Shown: positions 24,240-37,744, counted from the stretch's first letter. The stretch: 64,000 nucleotides of DNA from Thamnidium elegans (GCA_025201345.1 JAIXMG010000001.1:248001-312000); one strand, 5' to 3'. Program-made: numbers and translations. Notes: generated from the sequence alone by a model not told the origin.

Positions 24240-24760
24240 ATGAGGGTTTCCGTCCTAAATTAACTGCTCAAAACTACAAAAAGTGTCTAGAAATACAGAA
24301 AAAGATGGTCAAAGATGCTTGTAAAAAAAAAAAAAAAATCTGAACAAAATTATATCACAAATGAATGCTAAACTTAAGAACAATACTACAAAGTTGAGTG
24401 AATCCGTGTTAAATAATCGTGCAAACATGGAAAAGTGTAAAATAATAGCAACTACAACAAGAAAAGAGACCTTTTTATTAAAAACGATTTATATTTTCTT
24501 ATAAGTAAGCCTATTTTACAAGCTCGTCGTAATTTGCAAAACAGTTTCTTGCGAAAAAAAAAAAAAAAAAAAAAAAAAAGCTGAGGACATGTTTAAATTA
24601 GCTTCTTTAAAGACCTGGAGGCAAACTGAAAGCAGTAATGAGAGAAGTCGTCAGGGTTAATGAAACTTTAAGTTCTACTCCTTTTGCTACTTTATCCAAA
24701 GTGACCCTGTGTCGCCCCCAAAGAAAGACGTATATATGCCACGTAAAAAACTAAAATATA
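24240..24760 (+). pseudogene. Decayed Lys-rich ORF of unknown family
   Basis: Consecutive plus-strand open stretches in shifting frames keep a coding look: EGFRPKLTAQNYKKCLEIQ followed by KMVKDACKKK; then MNAKLKNNTTKLSESVLNN and RANMEKCKIIATTTRKETF; then KPILQARRNLQNSFLRKK; then KAVMREVVRVNETLSS and TPFATLSKVTLCRPQRKT. Together about 160 codons of a basic, helix-prone protein interrupted by frameshifts and A15-A24 runs. No family recognised; a mobile-element ORF is one possibility. Confidence 0.4.
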
Positions 24761-26369
24761 TTTCTCTCCTTGTGTCGACACTAACGTTAACGAAAACTTT
24801 CTAAACACGCGTTTCATCCGTGTTACTATATTCTTTTTTTCTTGAGACCCTTTTTACTTTATTTGAATAAAAAAAAGGACTCCGGGTATATTAGATATTT
24901 GTTAACACGCATGGTCCGGAATAAATATATGAACCAAAATGTTCCGCTCTCTTAACTGGTAGTATTGTTATATGTTTACCAAGCACTTTAGTAAGTGTAT
25001 TCAAATTATTTACTTTTAGTTCCACTGCTCATCGATGTTTATTTATGAATGTATTGGTGAACTATAGCATTGTGTTATGAAATACTATATCTACTATACA
25101 TTGGAAAATATATATATAATTATCCCATCGACTGTTCGATTTAAAGGATAAGCTTTTACAAAGTTCGAGACACTACTGTACATGCATTGGATCATAGCTT
25201 TTACAAAGATACATAGGTCGTGTAACCAACTCAATGTATGTACACCACTTGTTTTTTGCAGGATTTTTTTTTTTTAAAAAAAAAGGGGAACTCCGTAATT
25301 GTCTTAAAAAAGAAGTGCAAAAAAAAAAAAAAGTTGCTAATTTACTGACTGACCACAATTATGTGGCCAACAAGCATAGCTTACGACGTAAACATTTTCC
25401 TGCGAAATAAATGAGTATAAGACTAGAATGATTAACATGCTTAATATAGACTTCCGACCTATTCGATTGAGTTTGTGTTTGTGTTTCAAATAACTTTCTG
25501 GAAGTAATGAAAAAAGAAAACGCGTAAATTATTGGGGGACAAAAAACTCTAATAAATCATCTCATTGCTGGTACTAGGATCAGAAGTATACCCCGACCCC
25601 AACTGTTTTTCTTTTTTTTTCTGTTAATTGTAAACAAACATAATATCTTCTTCTTTTTTTTTTTTACTAGTGACAAGGTCTATATGATTTTATTAGTTTA
25701 TAATCAAGTATATTTCCGAGAAGAGGATAGGTTTCTTTTTTTTTGCAAAGTGAAAAAGGTGGGTTACTGATTGAAAAAAAAAGAAAAAAGTTCGGGAGTT
25801 TAACGGTGATTTCACACTGACAAAGAAGAGTCAGAAAAGCAACGTTCCTTACCAATCGTTTCCAAGATTTTTCAATTATTTCCTTTGTTGTCATACGTAC
25901 AATCGACAATTTTTTTTTCATATTGACCCAAACTGGGAAGAAGAGGTAGTTTGCAGCCGACCCCCCAAGGTAGTCACGTACGAAATTCCCACGGGGGTAG
26001 GTTTAACCAATATTATGAATTAGCAGTTGCTTTCACATGTACTGATTTGAAAGACAACCTATATTTTCACCGTTTCTACTTACTTAATGGTATTTAGGTG
26101 AGAATTAGTTAAAATTTATAGCTATATTTCAATTATATATAATTTGTAACTTTTTTTACGTTTCTTTTCTTCTTCCTTTTCTCTCTTTTTTTTTTTCATA
26201 CATTTTTAAAGAGGTAAATATTGAATACTTATTTTATGAGACCATATAAATAAACATGACACATAATCTAATAATAAATTTTTTTTTTTTTTTTTTAGTG
26301 ACGCTCTGGCACCGTACTACGCCGAATAAAAAAAAAAAAAATTAGAATAAAACCCGCAACTTTTTCAAC
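24761..26369. other. Gene-free region and aminotransferase promoter
   Basis: About 1.6 kb without a supportable gene. It contains a T9A9-type palindrome near 25264-25284 and several poly-T runs. A short GC-richer patch (about 25920-26010) carries an ACGTACG core and an inverted CCAAT-like pair. The last 200 bases before the aspartate aminotransferase ATG are T-tract rich, as at other promoters here. Confidence 0.5.
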
Positions 26370-27935
<1,566 letters not shown>

Positions 27936-28693
27936 TTTTTAATTTCATTTCATATTACTCACTTATTTTTTCAACATTTTGTTTATACACATAAATTTTT
28001 TTTTTTTATATAACTGTTTATTGTTTATTTCTCGTAACATGTATATAAAAAAAAAGAGGGCGCAGCCAAAAATGTTCTCCCGGAATTGGGTTAGAACCTG
28101 TGACTCGAGTGATATAATATATAACCAGTTTCATAAGAAAGACGATTGGGTACATCATTAGTCATTAAGATCAATTCCAAGTCAACACACTGTAGCATGT
28201 TGCACCATTTTCTCGCAGCAAAAAAAAAAATCTATTTATTCGGCCGATCACTCACATTGATGCATTCCGTGTCTACCCCACTAAAGCGCATGAATTACGT
28301 TTTAAAGAGAAAGAGAAATATATCTTTTTTATTTATTTATTTATTTAGAATTATTCTACCAAAAAATAATAATAACAATAATACAATACATACAAACTTT
28401 TAGTTTTTTTTTTTTTGTGTTTGTGGTATAAGATTTTTTTAATTATAATAATATACCAAAAAGTTTTTTTTTTTTTTTTTTAATGTAAAAAAAAAAAAAA
28501 AAAATAGTTGCGTAAGAAAAAAAAAAAAAAATGCTTGTTGTTGTATTGTACAAATGTTATTTTTTTTTTGTTTTGTTGTCGATTTGGAAAGGGGGTTATA
28601 GAATAAAAAATAATAATAAAAAATAATATAAAAAAAAAAAAAAGAAAAGATAATCGTTGGGATATAATAGAAAAAAAAACATGAAAGAGTTGA
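27936..28693. other. Convergent intergenic region
   Basis: 3' flanks of the aminotransferase and cyclin genes. Unusually dense in A and T homopolymers (for example T18 near 28465 and A18 near 28487). The stretch 28068-28210 is GC-richer; its tRNA-like look does not fold. No gene. Confidence 0.55.
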
Positions 28694-29823
28694 CTAGTGA
28701 CAGGATCGTTTGTTTGTTGAATCATCAGCAGTGCATTGTCTCTTTGTGCCATTAACGATTGGTGGTGACATGATATCAAATGATACACCAGAATCATTTC
28801 TTTGGAAACATTTATCAGTTGAAGCAGTCGTAGTTGCAGCCAATGGATCAGGTGGTGGAGATGGATAATTATTCGTACTTGTATTGATTGTCCTGGTAGC
28901 AGTAGGATATGCACAAGTAATACTTGATTGATCTTTAACAGTATTTTGTACAGCAACAATAGTTGGATTCTTTCGAGCATGAGGAGTAGCAGATTTATAA
29001 CTATTTTGAATATAGCCATGAATTTGGGTATACCATCTGTCAAATGTTGGTTTGCTGACATATAATTGATAATCAATTAAGGTTAAAAAAGCCATTTCCG
29101 CAGCATTAATTTCCTTGATATCTAAGCCAGTAATTTTGGCCCATGCCTTGTTATGATAATTTTTATCATGTAAATATTTTGAAGCGACCATAAGGGATGC
29201 TAAGAACATGCGTCGTCCACAGCACATCAAATCTTCTTGTTTTGTACTGGTCTGCATGTCTTTTGATAATTGGGCACGTTGATAAAGTTTTTCATGAACT
29301 ACTTTTTTTACACGAAAAATGTAAAAAAGGCTAATTTGTAATGTAGAATAGGTTGCTTTACTGCGCTTTAAAATTTCACTGCAAAATCCAAGTGTCGGTA
29401 TAACTTTAACTTGTTGTTTATCAGTTAAAAACTTTGGATTCCAGATTGAATCAATTGTATTAGCAAAGGTTTCTAAATTATTTGTTATTATGCGATGCTG
29501 TGAAAAAAATAATTAGCAGTAAATTAAATCTTACCAACTAGTTTTCCAATCATAAATGTACGTTCTTGAACTGATGAATCAATAAATTGACGATATTTTT
29601 CACAAGGGCGATCTTGACCATTGTTGTTGTTATCAAATGAATTCATCCTATCGACATTACTCTTGTCTTGTATGTTGTTGTTAATATTATTATTGTTGTT
29701 GGTTTGTTGATTGATAGTAGTATTTGGGTTGATTAAATGATTTACAGTCATGTTGACAGGCATAGCATTAACTGCTGCAGTCCTCGACTGTTCATCTGGA
29801 AGAAGGTATTGAACATTTGTCAT
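28694..29823 (-). CDS. Pho85-type (PCL) cyclin
   Basis: Exons 29823-29539 and 29497-28694; 362 residues. The N-terminal 80 residues are Asn/Gln-rich and probably disordered. The cyclin fold spans about residues 75-225: an ANTIDSIWNPKF helix, EILKRSKATYSTLQISLFYIF, GRRMFLASLMVASKYLHDKN and NAAEMAFLTLIDYQLYVSKP. The RSKxTYSTLQ and ASKYLHDKNY segments are typical of PCL cyclins, which pair with the Pho85 kinase in nutrient and phosphate signalling. The C-terminal 130 residues are Ser/Thr/Pro-rich. The intron donor (GTTGGT) is the only phase-consistent choice; GTTG-GTAAG beside it looks stronger but breaks the frame. Confidence 0.85.
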
Positions 29824-31053
29824 TTGTTGTTGGGAGTTGTTGTTGTTTATAAATGACTTTTTTTTGTTGTTTTCTTCTTTTTTTTCTTGGTGGGTGTTTT
29901 AGAAAAAAAGAGAAAAGAATTTAAAAGGCAAAGATGAAAAGAGATGAGTGAAGTAATTTAGAATAAGAGAAAAAGTGAAAGAAAAAAAAGGGTTTTTTTT
30001 GGGGGGATTTTTTTTTATATATATTTGTATAAAAAAAAATATATATATATAGGTGGTAAGTTAACTGAGTTTGGTAAAAATAGAAAGATTAAGAGTTTGA
30101 GTGAGATTATGGCCTATTGAAGAAGAGGAAGAATCATTGAAAATGGGAAAAAAAAGGGATTATGTTTTAAATTAGCAAGTTTTTTTTTTTTGTAGTTGTT
30201 GTTTTAAAAGAGAGTTTTAATTTTTTTTTTTTTAAATAGTGGAAGCGGCTTTTTTTTTTTAGTTTTTTTTTTTTGTATTTTTTTTTTAATAGTTGTTTAA
30301 AGAAGAAGGTGAATTTTTCATCGAGTTGAGTTAATAAAAAGCGAAAAAAAAGGAAAAAGGAAAAATGTTACGCAGTTGAAAAAAGAAGAAAAAGGGAGTT
30401 CAGCATCTATTGGTTCTCCTCTCTTCTCCCCATAATCTCGTGGCGCAGCAATAAAAACAATAGAACCGTGACGCAATTTTTTGTGGATTTGTTCATTTTG
30501 CGTAACTAAACAACTTGGCTTCATTTCTTTTTAATCTGTAGTGCTCTTTTACTAGTTCATACACTAGTAAAACACATACACAAATAAAATCTTCAAAACA
30601 CCTGAAACCATTTTATTTAACATCCTTTTTTTTTAAAAAAAAAAATCAAATTTCCTGTTTTATAAATAGTTGTACTGTACGCATACACGTAATCCGCATC
30701 ATTGTTAGCAATCGTCACTTATACCCAATCCTGTAGCAGAAACGTAATCGACATTACTGTTTCTTTGATACAGGAGCGATTAAATCAATTCAATTTGAGA
30801 GCTGCCCGGACTTCTGCCAGTTAGGGCTAGTCATTTTGCTTTTTACCGCCGCAGCTTCTTCCTTTTATCGCCGCACAATTACTATACATATAAACTTAAG
30901 TATGTGGACCAATATAGACTTGTACATTTGTGGTGCGCCAAGGATGAATAAACCGTGACGCTTTTAATATGTGCATTCGCTTCTTTTTGTGTAGCAGGCA
31001 TAAACAAAAAACAAAAAAAACTTTTTAGTCTTTTTTTCTTTCTTTTTTTTACA
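29824..31053. other. Divergent intergenic region
   Basis: Contains promoters of the PCL cyclin (minus) and dihydroxyacetone kinase (plus). The first 500 bases are poly-A/poly-T dominated with a TATATATA stretch near 30017-30050. A T8A10 palindrome lies at about 30628-30645. Two CGCCGCA motifs occur 22 bases apart at 30844-30853 and 30866-30875. Confidence 0.55.
30844..30875 (+). promoter_or_regulatory. Paired CGCCGCA elements upstream of dihydroxyacetone kinase
   Basis: TTACCGCCGCA and TTATCGCCGCA occur in the same orientation 22 bases apart, about 180-210 bases before the DAK start codon. In a region this AT-rich two GC-rich 7-mers this close stand out as likely factor-binding sites; the factor is unknown. 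Confidence 0.35.
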
Positions 31054-33141
31054 ATGAGTAATAATACCCCAGGTACTACTACTACTTCTTGCATATTATA
31101 TATTTTCCTGAATTTTTAACCGGTGATTTTTTTTTTATTTTTTATCAGCAAAACATATTATCAATACGCCTGAAACAGTATGTATCATGATTTCCCTTTT
31201 ATCACTTACTTATACCACGTTTAGCTTGTATCGGAAAGTATCCAAGGCTTGTGTTATGCCAATCCCAACGTACGTATCTTGGAAAAAGATAAAGGTATTT
31301 ATTATTATTTTGTGGTGCGCACAAAAAAAAAAATATAATAATAAAGCGGGTGGGATTTTTTTTTTTTTTTAGTTATTTATTATTCGCAAGTAAAAGATAT
31401 GGCGCTAAATCAAGTAACATTGGTTTCAGGCGGTGGATCAGGTCATGAACCAGGTTTCGCTTCCTATATAGGTGAGGGTGGTTTAGCAGCTAGTGTATGT
31501 GGTCATGTTTTCGCTTCTCCTTCGTCTAGTCAAGTATTAGCTGCTATTAAAAAAGTACAATCTCCTCACGGTACTTTGGTGATTACCATGAATTACACAG
31601 GCGATTGTTTAAATTTTGGCTTAGCTGTGGAACGCGCCAAGGCCTGCGGCATTAAAGTTGATTTAATTGCCGTTGGTGATGATATTGCCGTAGGTAGATC
31701 AAAAGGTGGTAAAGTAGGACGTCGAGGATTAGCTGCAACAGCGCTTGCTATAAAATTAGCTGGTGCATTAGCTTCAAATGGTGCACCTTTAGATCAAGTA
31801 AAGAAGATTGTTCAATATACCATAGATAATGCTGCTACCTTAGGTGTTGCATTAGATCATTGTCATGTACCTGGCTCTTCTTCTTTTACATCTTTAGATA
31901 AAAATGAGTTGGAACTTGGTATGGGTATTCATAATGAAACTGGTTGCTCAAAGTTAGAAATGATGTCTACTAAAGAATTGGTTTCAAAAATGATACATAT
32001 GTTGGTTGATCAAGATGATAAGGATCGTGCCTTTTTAAATTTACCTCTTGATACAAAGACACCACTTGTTGTACTTGTAAATAATTTAGGCGGTATTGCT
32101 CAAATAGAATTAAATGGTGTAGTGAAGGAAGTCGTAGATTACTTATTAGGATTATCCCATGTGAAAATTGAAAGAGTATTGGTGGGTTCCTTCCTTACCA
32201 GTTTAAATATGCCTGGCTTTTCAATCTCTTTATTAGCTGTAAACCATGATTTAAAAGTACTAGCATTATTAGATCAAAAATCAGGTATGTCTGTTTGGCC
32301 ATCTACTCCTGCACTGTCATTTTCTAGTGATGTATATGGAAAAGAAAGCAGTGATGATAAATTAAAAGATACTGTAGATAATAATATAGGTCAAGGTAAG
32401 GTATCTTTACAGCAAGTATGCATAAATATGATTATTGAGAAACATTTATTTAGTTGCAAACCCAAAGGTGGTAGAAGCTGCTATTCGTGGAGCAGCTAAA
32501 GCCGTAATTGAAGCTGAAGCTCGTATTACGAGTTATGATACTATCCTGGGAGACGGTGATTGTGGCCAAACATTAAAAACTGCAGCACTTGGTAAATAGT
32601 AAATACACATAAAAAGAGAAAAAAGTTGTGTTACCATCGTGACTAATAAAAAATATGTGTAGCTATAATAGATGCAATCCCTAGTTACCAACTCTCATCA
32701 GGACCCAAGACAATGTTGTGTATCGCAGATACAATTGAACACTCTGTTGGTGGTACTTCTTCGGCTATTTATTGTATATTTTTTAATGCTTTAGCTAGCG
32801 GACTATTAAAGTATGCAAAGCCATCAGTAGATGCATCCGTTTGGGTCGCAGCAGCTCGTCATGCATTGGATACGCTAATGACTTACACTAAAGCACGTGT
32901 TGGTGATCGTACACTTATGGATACACTTTGTCCATTTATTAAGACGTTAAATGAGGATGGTTCTAATCTTTCAGAAGCAGTAAAAGCGGCTTGTCAAGGA
33001 TCTCAAAGTACCAATAATTTATCAGCTAAACTAGGTCGTACCTCTTACCTTTCAAATGAAAAAGTACTTGAATCGAATGTTCCTGATGCTGGTGCATATG
33101 GTTTAGCTGAATTATTAACTGGTATGGCTCAACACTTGTAA
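31054..33141 (+). CDS. DAK1: Dihydroxyacetone kinase
   Basis: Six exons: 31054-31072, 31149-31177, 31225-31294, 31373-32395, 32454-32591, 32663-33141; 585 residues. Phosphorylates dihydroxyacetone (and glyceraldehyde) with ATP, feeding glycerol-derived carbon into glycolysis. The DhaK half has SGGGSGHEP, TMNYTGDCLNFG, GDDIAVG and GTLGV-like repeats, and the covalent substrate-binding His is in the DHCHVPG segment. The DhaL half has SYDTILGDGDCGQTL with the Asp cluster that binds Mg-ATP, then SVGGTSSAIYCIFFNA. Size and two-domain order match yeast Dak1/Dak2. The first three coding exons total 118 bases. It converges on the ERT1-type regulator. Confidence 0.94.
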
Positions 33142-33424
33142 CTTTTTCTTTTTTTTTTTTTTTGTTTCCCCCGCGTACATATATATTAAATCAATAAACA
33201 TTTTTGAATTCTACCAACTAAAGTATATATACAACAAAAGAAATATAGAGTTGGAGGGGGTATTATGAATCTATTGGTAGGAAATTGCCTATAATAACAG
33301 TCTACAAAAAAAAAAAAAAAAAAAAATTAGTGCACGCTGTGCCCCCCTTTTTTGTTATTTATTACCGGACTATCATAAAAAAGGAAAGTTTAGTATTTTA
33401 GGGGATGAACTAAATAAAGAAATC

Positions 33425-35010
33425 TTACATGTTGAATTTATCTCTTCTCACGGTAAAGGAAAAGCAGCATGACATGGCGATGTTTTTTCTCTTTCTGGGT
33501 GGTTCTTCGCCAGGTTGTAATTGATAATTTAATAAACAAGAAGTTAAAACTGCTTTTTGTTTTGGATCAAATGCTATATTTCCATATTTCTTTTAAAATA
33601 GTGAGTACACGAGGGGTCACATGACACTTTATATTTTTAATATGTTACCTCCCAATAATTCACAATGGAATCTTCAGCCATAATTTCATAAATACACAAT
33701 TGTCCCTATTACAGAAAAAAAAAATACAATGTGAACAAACAAAAGAGATATTGTTGTTGTGTTGTATGACATACTTACATCACGTAATTTATCAAAAGGC
33801 ACATTAATTAAATCAGCAAACTCTTTATTTCCTTTGTATATTTCACCAGTTCTTCTCCATAAACACGCAGGAATCGCCATGGCACTAAAAACTCGATCGT
33901 AATCCAATAATAATCTTTCAAACGACTCTTCTACTAGTATTAAATCAATGTCCGTCAAGGACTGTGCAACATCACGGAAAGTTGGGCGGAACGTGCCCAT
34001 AACATTTAAAATACGTTGTCGACTGTCAGATGACATACTTGAAGAAGGAAAGAAAAGCATGGTTAGTTATTTAAGGAAGAAGAAAAGGTAAGGAAGCTTA
34101 CTGTTGTTCCGTGTAGCGTTGAAGTCGTGCGTATCCACTAACATAATTATAAGGTTTTAAAAATCCAGCTTGATATTTCGCATTAATTACTTCGTTTAAT
34201 CGATCTTCAAGGTTACCATCTTTGGGATCTGCAGCAGTTAAGAAGAATTGATCTTGTACATCATTTTTGTTTGACATGCCATCTATAAATTCACTATATT
34301 TGTGAAGAAAGTAAAAAGAATATAAAAGAAAAAGAAGGAGTAAAAAAAAAAAAAAAAACATAATAAATAATTAGTTTAAAAATATAAATGCGGGTGTGTG
34401 TGTGTACATATATATATATATATATACGTATATATACGTATATTATATATACTATATATATATTATATATTTATATATATAATATATAATAATACTGTAC
34501 TTTAAAATATGTACTTCGCTATTGCCAAGTGGATTCATTAACGTAGTTGGTGTCGGAGTCATTTCTACAGCGTAGTAGTAAAAAAAAAAAAAGAGAGAGA
34601 ATAGTCTCGGTGTGAGAACAATAATAAATAAATAATATTTGTTTAAGTACTACCTTCACTACTTTCACTACAACTACTACTACTATTCTTTCTCTTTTCG
34701 TTAGTTAATACTTTTTTTATGGTAGCTGTTGATTTGGGTTCGTCGCGACACATGGATCCAATATTTCTTTTTAAGCAACGTTGACAAGGTCGCCCTATTT
34801 CGCTGCCGGTTAGAGTTTCCATCTGCAATTCTATCTTACTATCAGTACCTTCGTCACAAGTCATATGGGATCTTCTACAAAATACGCAGGCTAAACTACA
34901 CGTATTAATTACAACTACAGCGAAGAATAATTATATCAATGCATTTTTTTAATTTTTTGCCAACCTAAAGACACCTTTTTTCTCTTTGATTTCATATCAG
35001 TTTCCATCAT
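33425..35010 (-). CDS. ERT1: Zn2Cys6 + PAS transcription factor, ERT1/AcuK type
   Basis: Eight exons: 35010-34965, 34890-34849, 34794-34654, 34564-34501, 34293-34102, 34037-33779, 33705-33649, 33589-33425; 321 residues, all phases consistent. The N-terminal zinc cluster reads ACVFCRRSHMTCDEGRPCQRC with the final Cys in IGSMCRDEP. A PAS-like domain follows: LTDIDLILVEESFERLLLD, MAIPACLWRRTGEIYKGN, a FADLINVPFDKLRD helix and LCIYEIMAEDSIVNYWE. This combination is specific to ERT1/AcuK/AcuM-type regulators, which switch on gluconeogenesis genes in Dikarya. It is shorter than the usual 500-600 residues, mainly in the linkers. Intron 2 (54 bases) splits the zinc cluster, has no stop and keeps frame. 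A TA-rich repeat fills intron 4. Confidence 0.9.
34396..34491. repeat. TG/TA simple repeat
   Basis: A short TG run grading into about 90 bases of TATA/ATAT units with CGTA interruptions, inside intron 4 of the ERT1-type gene. Confidence 0.85.
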
Positions 35011-35164
35011 TGTAATTATTTATGTAAAAAGAAGAAGAAAAAGAAAGAAAAAAAAAAGAAAAAAAATTAAAAAAGGGGGGAAACTTTTAAGTGTGGGGAC
35101 GTTTGCTAAACGAAAGTCACAATTTTTGAGAAAAAAAACCATCTTTTTACTGTAATAAAAAAAA

Positions 35165-35782
35165 ATGACAACCATAAAAGAAAGAATGGGTCCTGAGGTT
35201 CTTCGCTGGATAGCGAAACACGTAGAGAACCACCATATGGATTGGAGACCGATAACTTGAATCAACAAATGAAAAGGCTGGGGACCGAGCGAAAAGAAGT
35301 GCCAAGATATCTCAAAACGAATACTTTTTTCTGGAAGATATAAAGAAACTCAAGCAGGGAGGGTCCAATAGTAACAATCGTTTCCAATTATACAAAAATA
35401 GAGATGTACTTAAAGTAGCTAGAACTGAAATGTATACAAAATTGAACAAAGTGAAACGGAAGCTAGGACAAACCAGACAGGCATTATATTATAAGCAAAT
35501 GGCTATAAAGTTTAAAGACAAGCTTGAATCCGAAAGTGCAAGTGATTCACCGCCTGCTAAACAGGAGATCGATTTTCAATCCAATGGTGTTGTATTCGCA
35601 AATAGACGTTCCTTACAAAATCCTGAAATTTTTATTTATTCAGCTTGACCACAGTTTAAATTCCACTTAAAATTGCATAACTACTATGCTGTTTTAGAAA
35701 CAGATCAGCAACCGCCTTTGTGTGGGGATATTCGGCGTTTCAAAGGGAGAGCTTGCTGCTATAAAAGGAGATAGTGAGTGAG
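35165..35782 (+). pseudogene. Decayed basic ORF of unknown family
   Basis: Starts MTTIKERMGPEVLRWIAKHV, hits a stop, then continues in other frames: KRLGTERKEVPRYLKTNTFF, then IKKLKQGGSNSNNRFQLYK, then the clean 72-codon frame at 35430-35648 (YTKLNKVKRKLGQTRQALYY, later SASDSPPAKQE). It ends in a further frame with KQISNRLCVGIFGVSKGELA and AIKGDSE. The sections read in a consistent order and look like one gene with at least two frameshifts and two stops. No family recognised. The basic, coiled character would suit a nucleic-acid-binding or mobile-element protein, but that is a guess. Confidence 0.45.
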
Positions 35783-36308
35783 AAGTAAAACACACCCCCA
35801 CAGATGATAGATCACTCGGCTTTTTTTTTTTTCCTTTCGTATTTATTTCACATTATTCAATTATTAGAATTCTCATAAACCTTTTTTTATTTAAAGGCTA
35901 GAATTTCTTTTTCTTTTCTTTTTTTTCCTTTAAAAGTATCACAAATTATCGTCTGTGTTTTATAGGTCGTACCAAATGTAACATGGCTGTCTTCCACAGG
36001 CACGGGTCTACTGCCTCTCAAACGTAGTTAATCTTATCTTTTTATGTTTCTAAACCAAGAAATACCTATCTTGATAACAAAAAGATATATATCTCGTTCC
36101 CTACAACCGATTCATAAAACGTTACGTTACTGCAGCAAATAGTTCATCATTCTACAACTAAATTAGCAGTGCATCATTATCTTACCTTGGAAATTGTTAA
36201 TGCGTACTTAATCGAATATATATATATAGCGAGATTCTTCAAAAAAGATTTTATTACTAATTATTAAAAAAGATGATAGGATATGTTGTATATTCATAAA
36301 TGTTTCGG
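35783..36308. other. Intergenic, no gene seen
   Basis: 3' flank of the 36309-37744 gene; poly-T tracts and a short TATATATATA run near 36220. Nothing supportable. Confidence 0.5.
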
Positions 36309-37744
36309 TCAAGTATTTTTCACTTTAGATTTTGTTGTCGAAGGAAAACATAGAACTCTACCTTTCACAAGTGGCTCATAACGGTTTGATAGCTTTACTA
36401 CAAAAGGTGGTGATATACAAAATGCTATCGTACCACTTGTTTGTCCATCTTCATCTTCCATTAAACTTGAATCAAACTGTTGTACCCCTTCTCTTACGTC
36501 TACTGCTGTAATACACTCTTCTTGTCCCTTAATAGCAGATCCTAAACAAATGGTATCTTCTACTAATTTACGTAATTTCTTTCCGTATTCATTAGCTGCT
36601 GCAACTGCTGCTGAGCTTTCTTTATCATGACTACTACTATAATTACTACTACTACTACTATTACTGTGTTTAATGGCAGAAGATGAAAGTAAATAAGCAG
36701 GATAAGCTTTTTGTAATCCACGATATAAATGATGCCAATTACGATCAACACATTTTTTCCAGGTTTGTTCAATATCGCTATTGGCATTCGACTTATTATT
36801 GACAACCAACATACTTAACTCCTGACGTAACCTTGTTGAATAAAAGGGTGATGTATCGTATTGGTCAAACCAATTGGATAACTCTAAAAATTCTGGATTA
36901 CAAGCCAATCCAGGAAATATGTTTATATTTAAGTTTTGTACAAGTACGTCCATCATGAATTTTTCTGTCAACATTTGAATTCGTTCTGGAGGTAATGGTC
37001 TTCCTAACTGATCAATCGAATCTCCTAAATTAAGCCAAAGTGTACTCAATTTTTCTGTCGTCAATTGAGGTTCTGCATGAGGTAATAACTCACAAGCCAA
37101 TACATGAATCGATTTTTTCAATTCAAGTAATTTAACTGCTATACTTTTAGGATCGTCATCTGAAGAACGAACAGAGCGCAAGTGTAGTTTGTAATTGTTC
37201 TTTAAAATGTCCATATCGTGTGTGCGTTGCTTTATTTTGCTTTGTGTCTTAGCTAAATGCTCACTAAGTTTCGTTACATCCGTTTGGTACATTTGTTTTT
37301 GTGAGTCTAATTCTTTCAGGACATTACGTTGTTGGTTTATTAATTGTTGAATAGTCATCGAGTTATTACTGGACATTGATAAAGTTCTTGTTAATTTAGA
37401 TTGAATAGAAGCTATATATATACATACATATATATTATATTGAATTAATATACATGTATAAAAAAAAAGGGGTAATCTATTTTACCTGTATCTGAATGAT
37501 GATTGCTACGTGCTTCTAATGAAGTGGTTCTTTTAGGTCCTTCCAACATTGCTATACTCTGTTGAGAGCTTGTTATACTTGAAGAACTTTGATAAGTATT
37601 TTGTTTAGATAATGCAGGATCGGACAAAGACATTGATGAAACTGAAGAAGCCATTGACTTTTTTTTTGGTTTCTTTTGAAATAATCTTGATATTCTACCC
37701 ACCGTTTTGTTTTTCGATTTCTCTGGGGTCTCTAACTCGTTCAT
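36309..37744 (-). CDS. Unknown coiled-coil protein with Ser-rich N-terminus
   Basis: Exons 37744-37486 and 37411-36309; 453 residues. The start at 37744 (MNELETPEKSKNKT) is preferred because the frame above it is poly-Phe from a T/A tract. Residues 1-95 are basic then Ser-rich (SRLFQKKPKKKS; many SS pairs) and look like a phosphorylated disordered region. Residues 105-170 are heptad-like (QQLINQQRNVLKELDSQKQM and following). The rest is a helical domain with PQLTTEKLSTLWLNLGD, WFDQYDTSPFYSTRLRQEL and CVDRNWHHLYRGLQKAYP, with a Ser/Asn run from AGT/AAT codons. It ends in a beta-like ISPPFVVKLSNRYEPLVKG segment. I cannot place it in a family; a cell-cortex or signalling scaffold is a guess only. 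Confidence 0.75.

Noticed and set aside
25667..25921. 84-codon minus-strand ORF
   Set aside because: No homology-like pattern, built around poly-A/T runs, and no neighbouring exons.
28068..28210. tRNA-like sequence on the minus strand with a T-arm-like GGTTCTAACC
   Set aside because: The acceptor and anticodon stems do not pair and the spacing is wrong; at best an old tRNA relic.
28480..29076. 198-codon minus-strand ORF overlapping the cyclin
   Set aside because: It is a shifted-frame shadow of the PCL cyclin C-terminus plus poly-T sequence.
30318..30524. 68-codon minus-strand ORF in the cyclin/DAK intergenic region
   Set aside because: Composition driven by T runs, no recognisable motif, and located in a promoter region.
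34643..34864. Reading the ERT1 zinc-cluster region as one continuous exon
   Set aside because: It inserts 18 residues that break the conserved CDEGRPCQRC spacing; a good GT-AG intron with a CTAAC branch site fits better. Kept as a retention possibility in findings.
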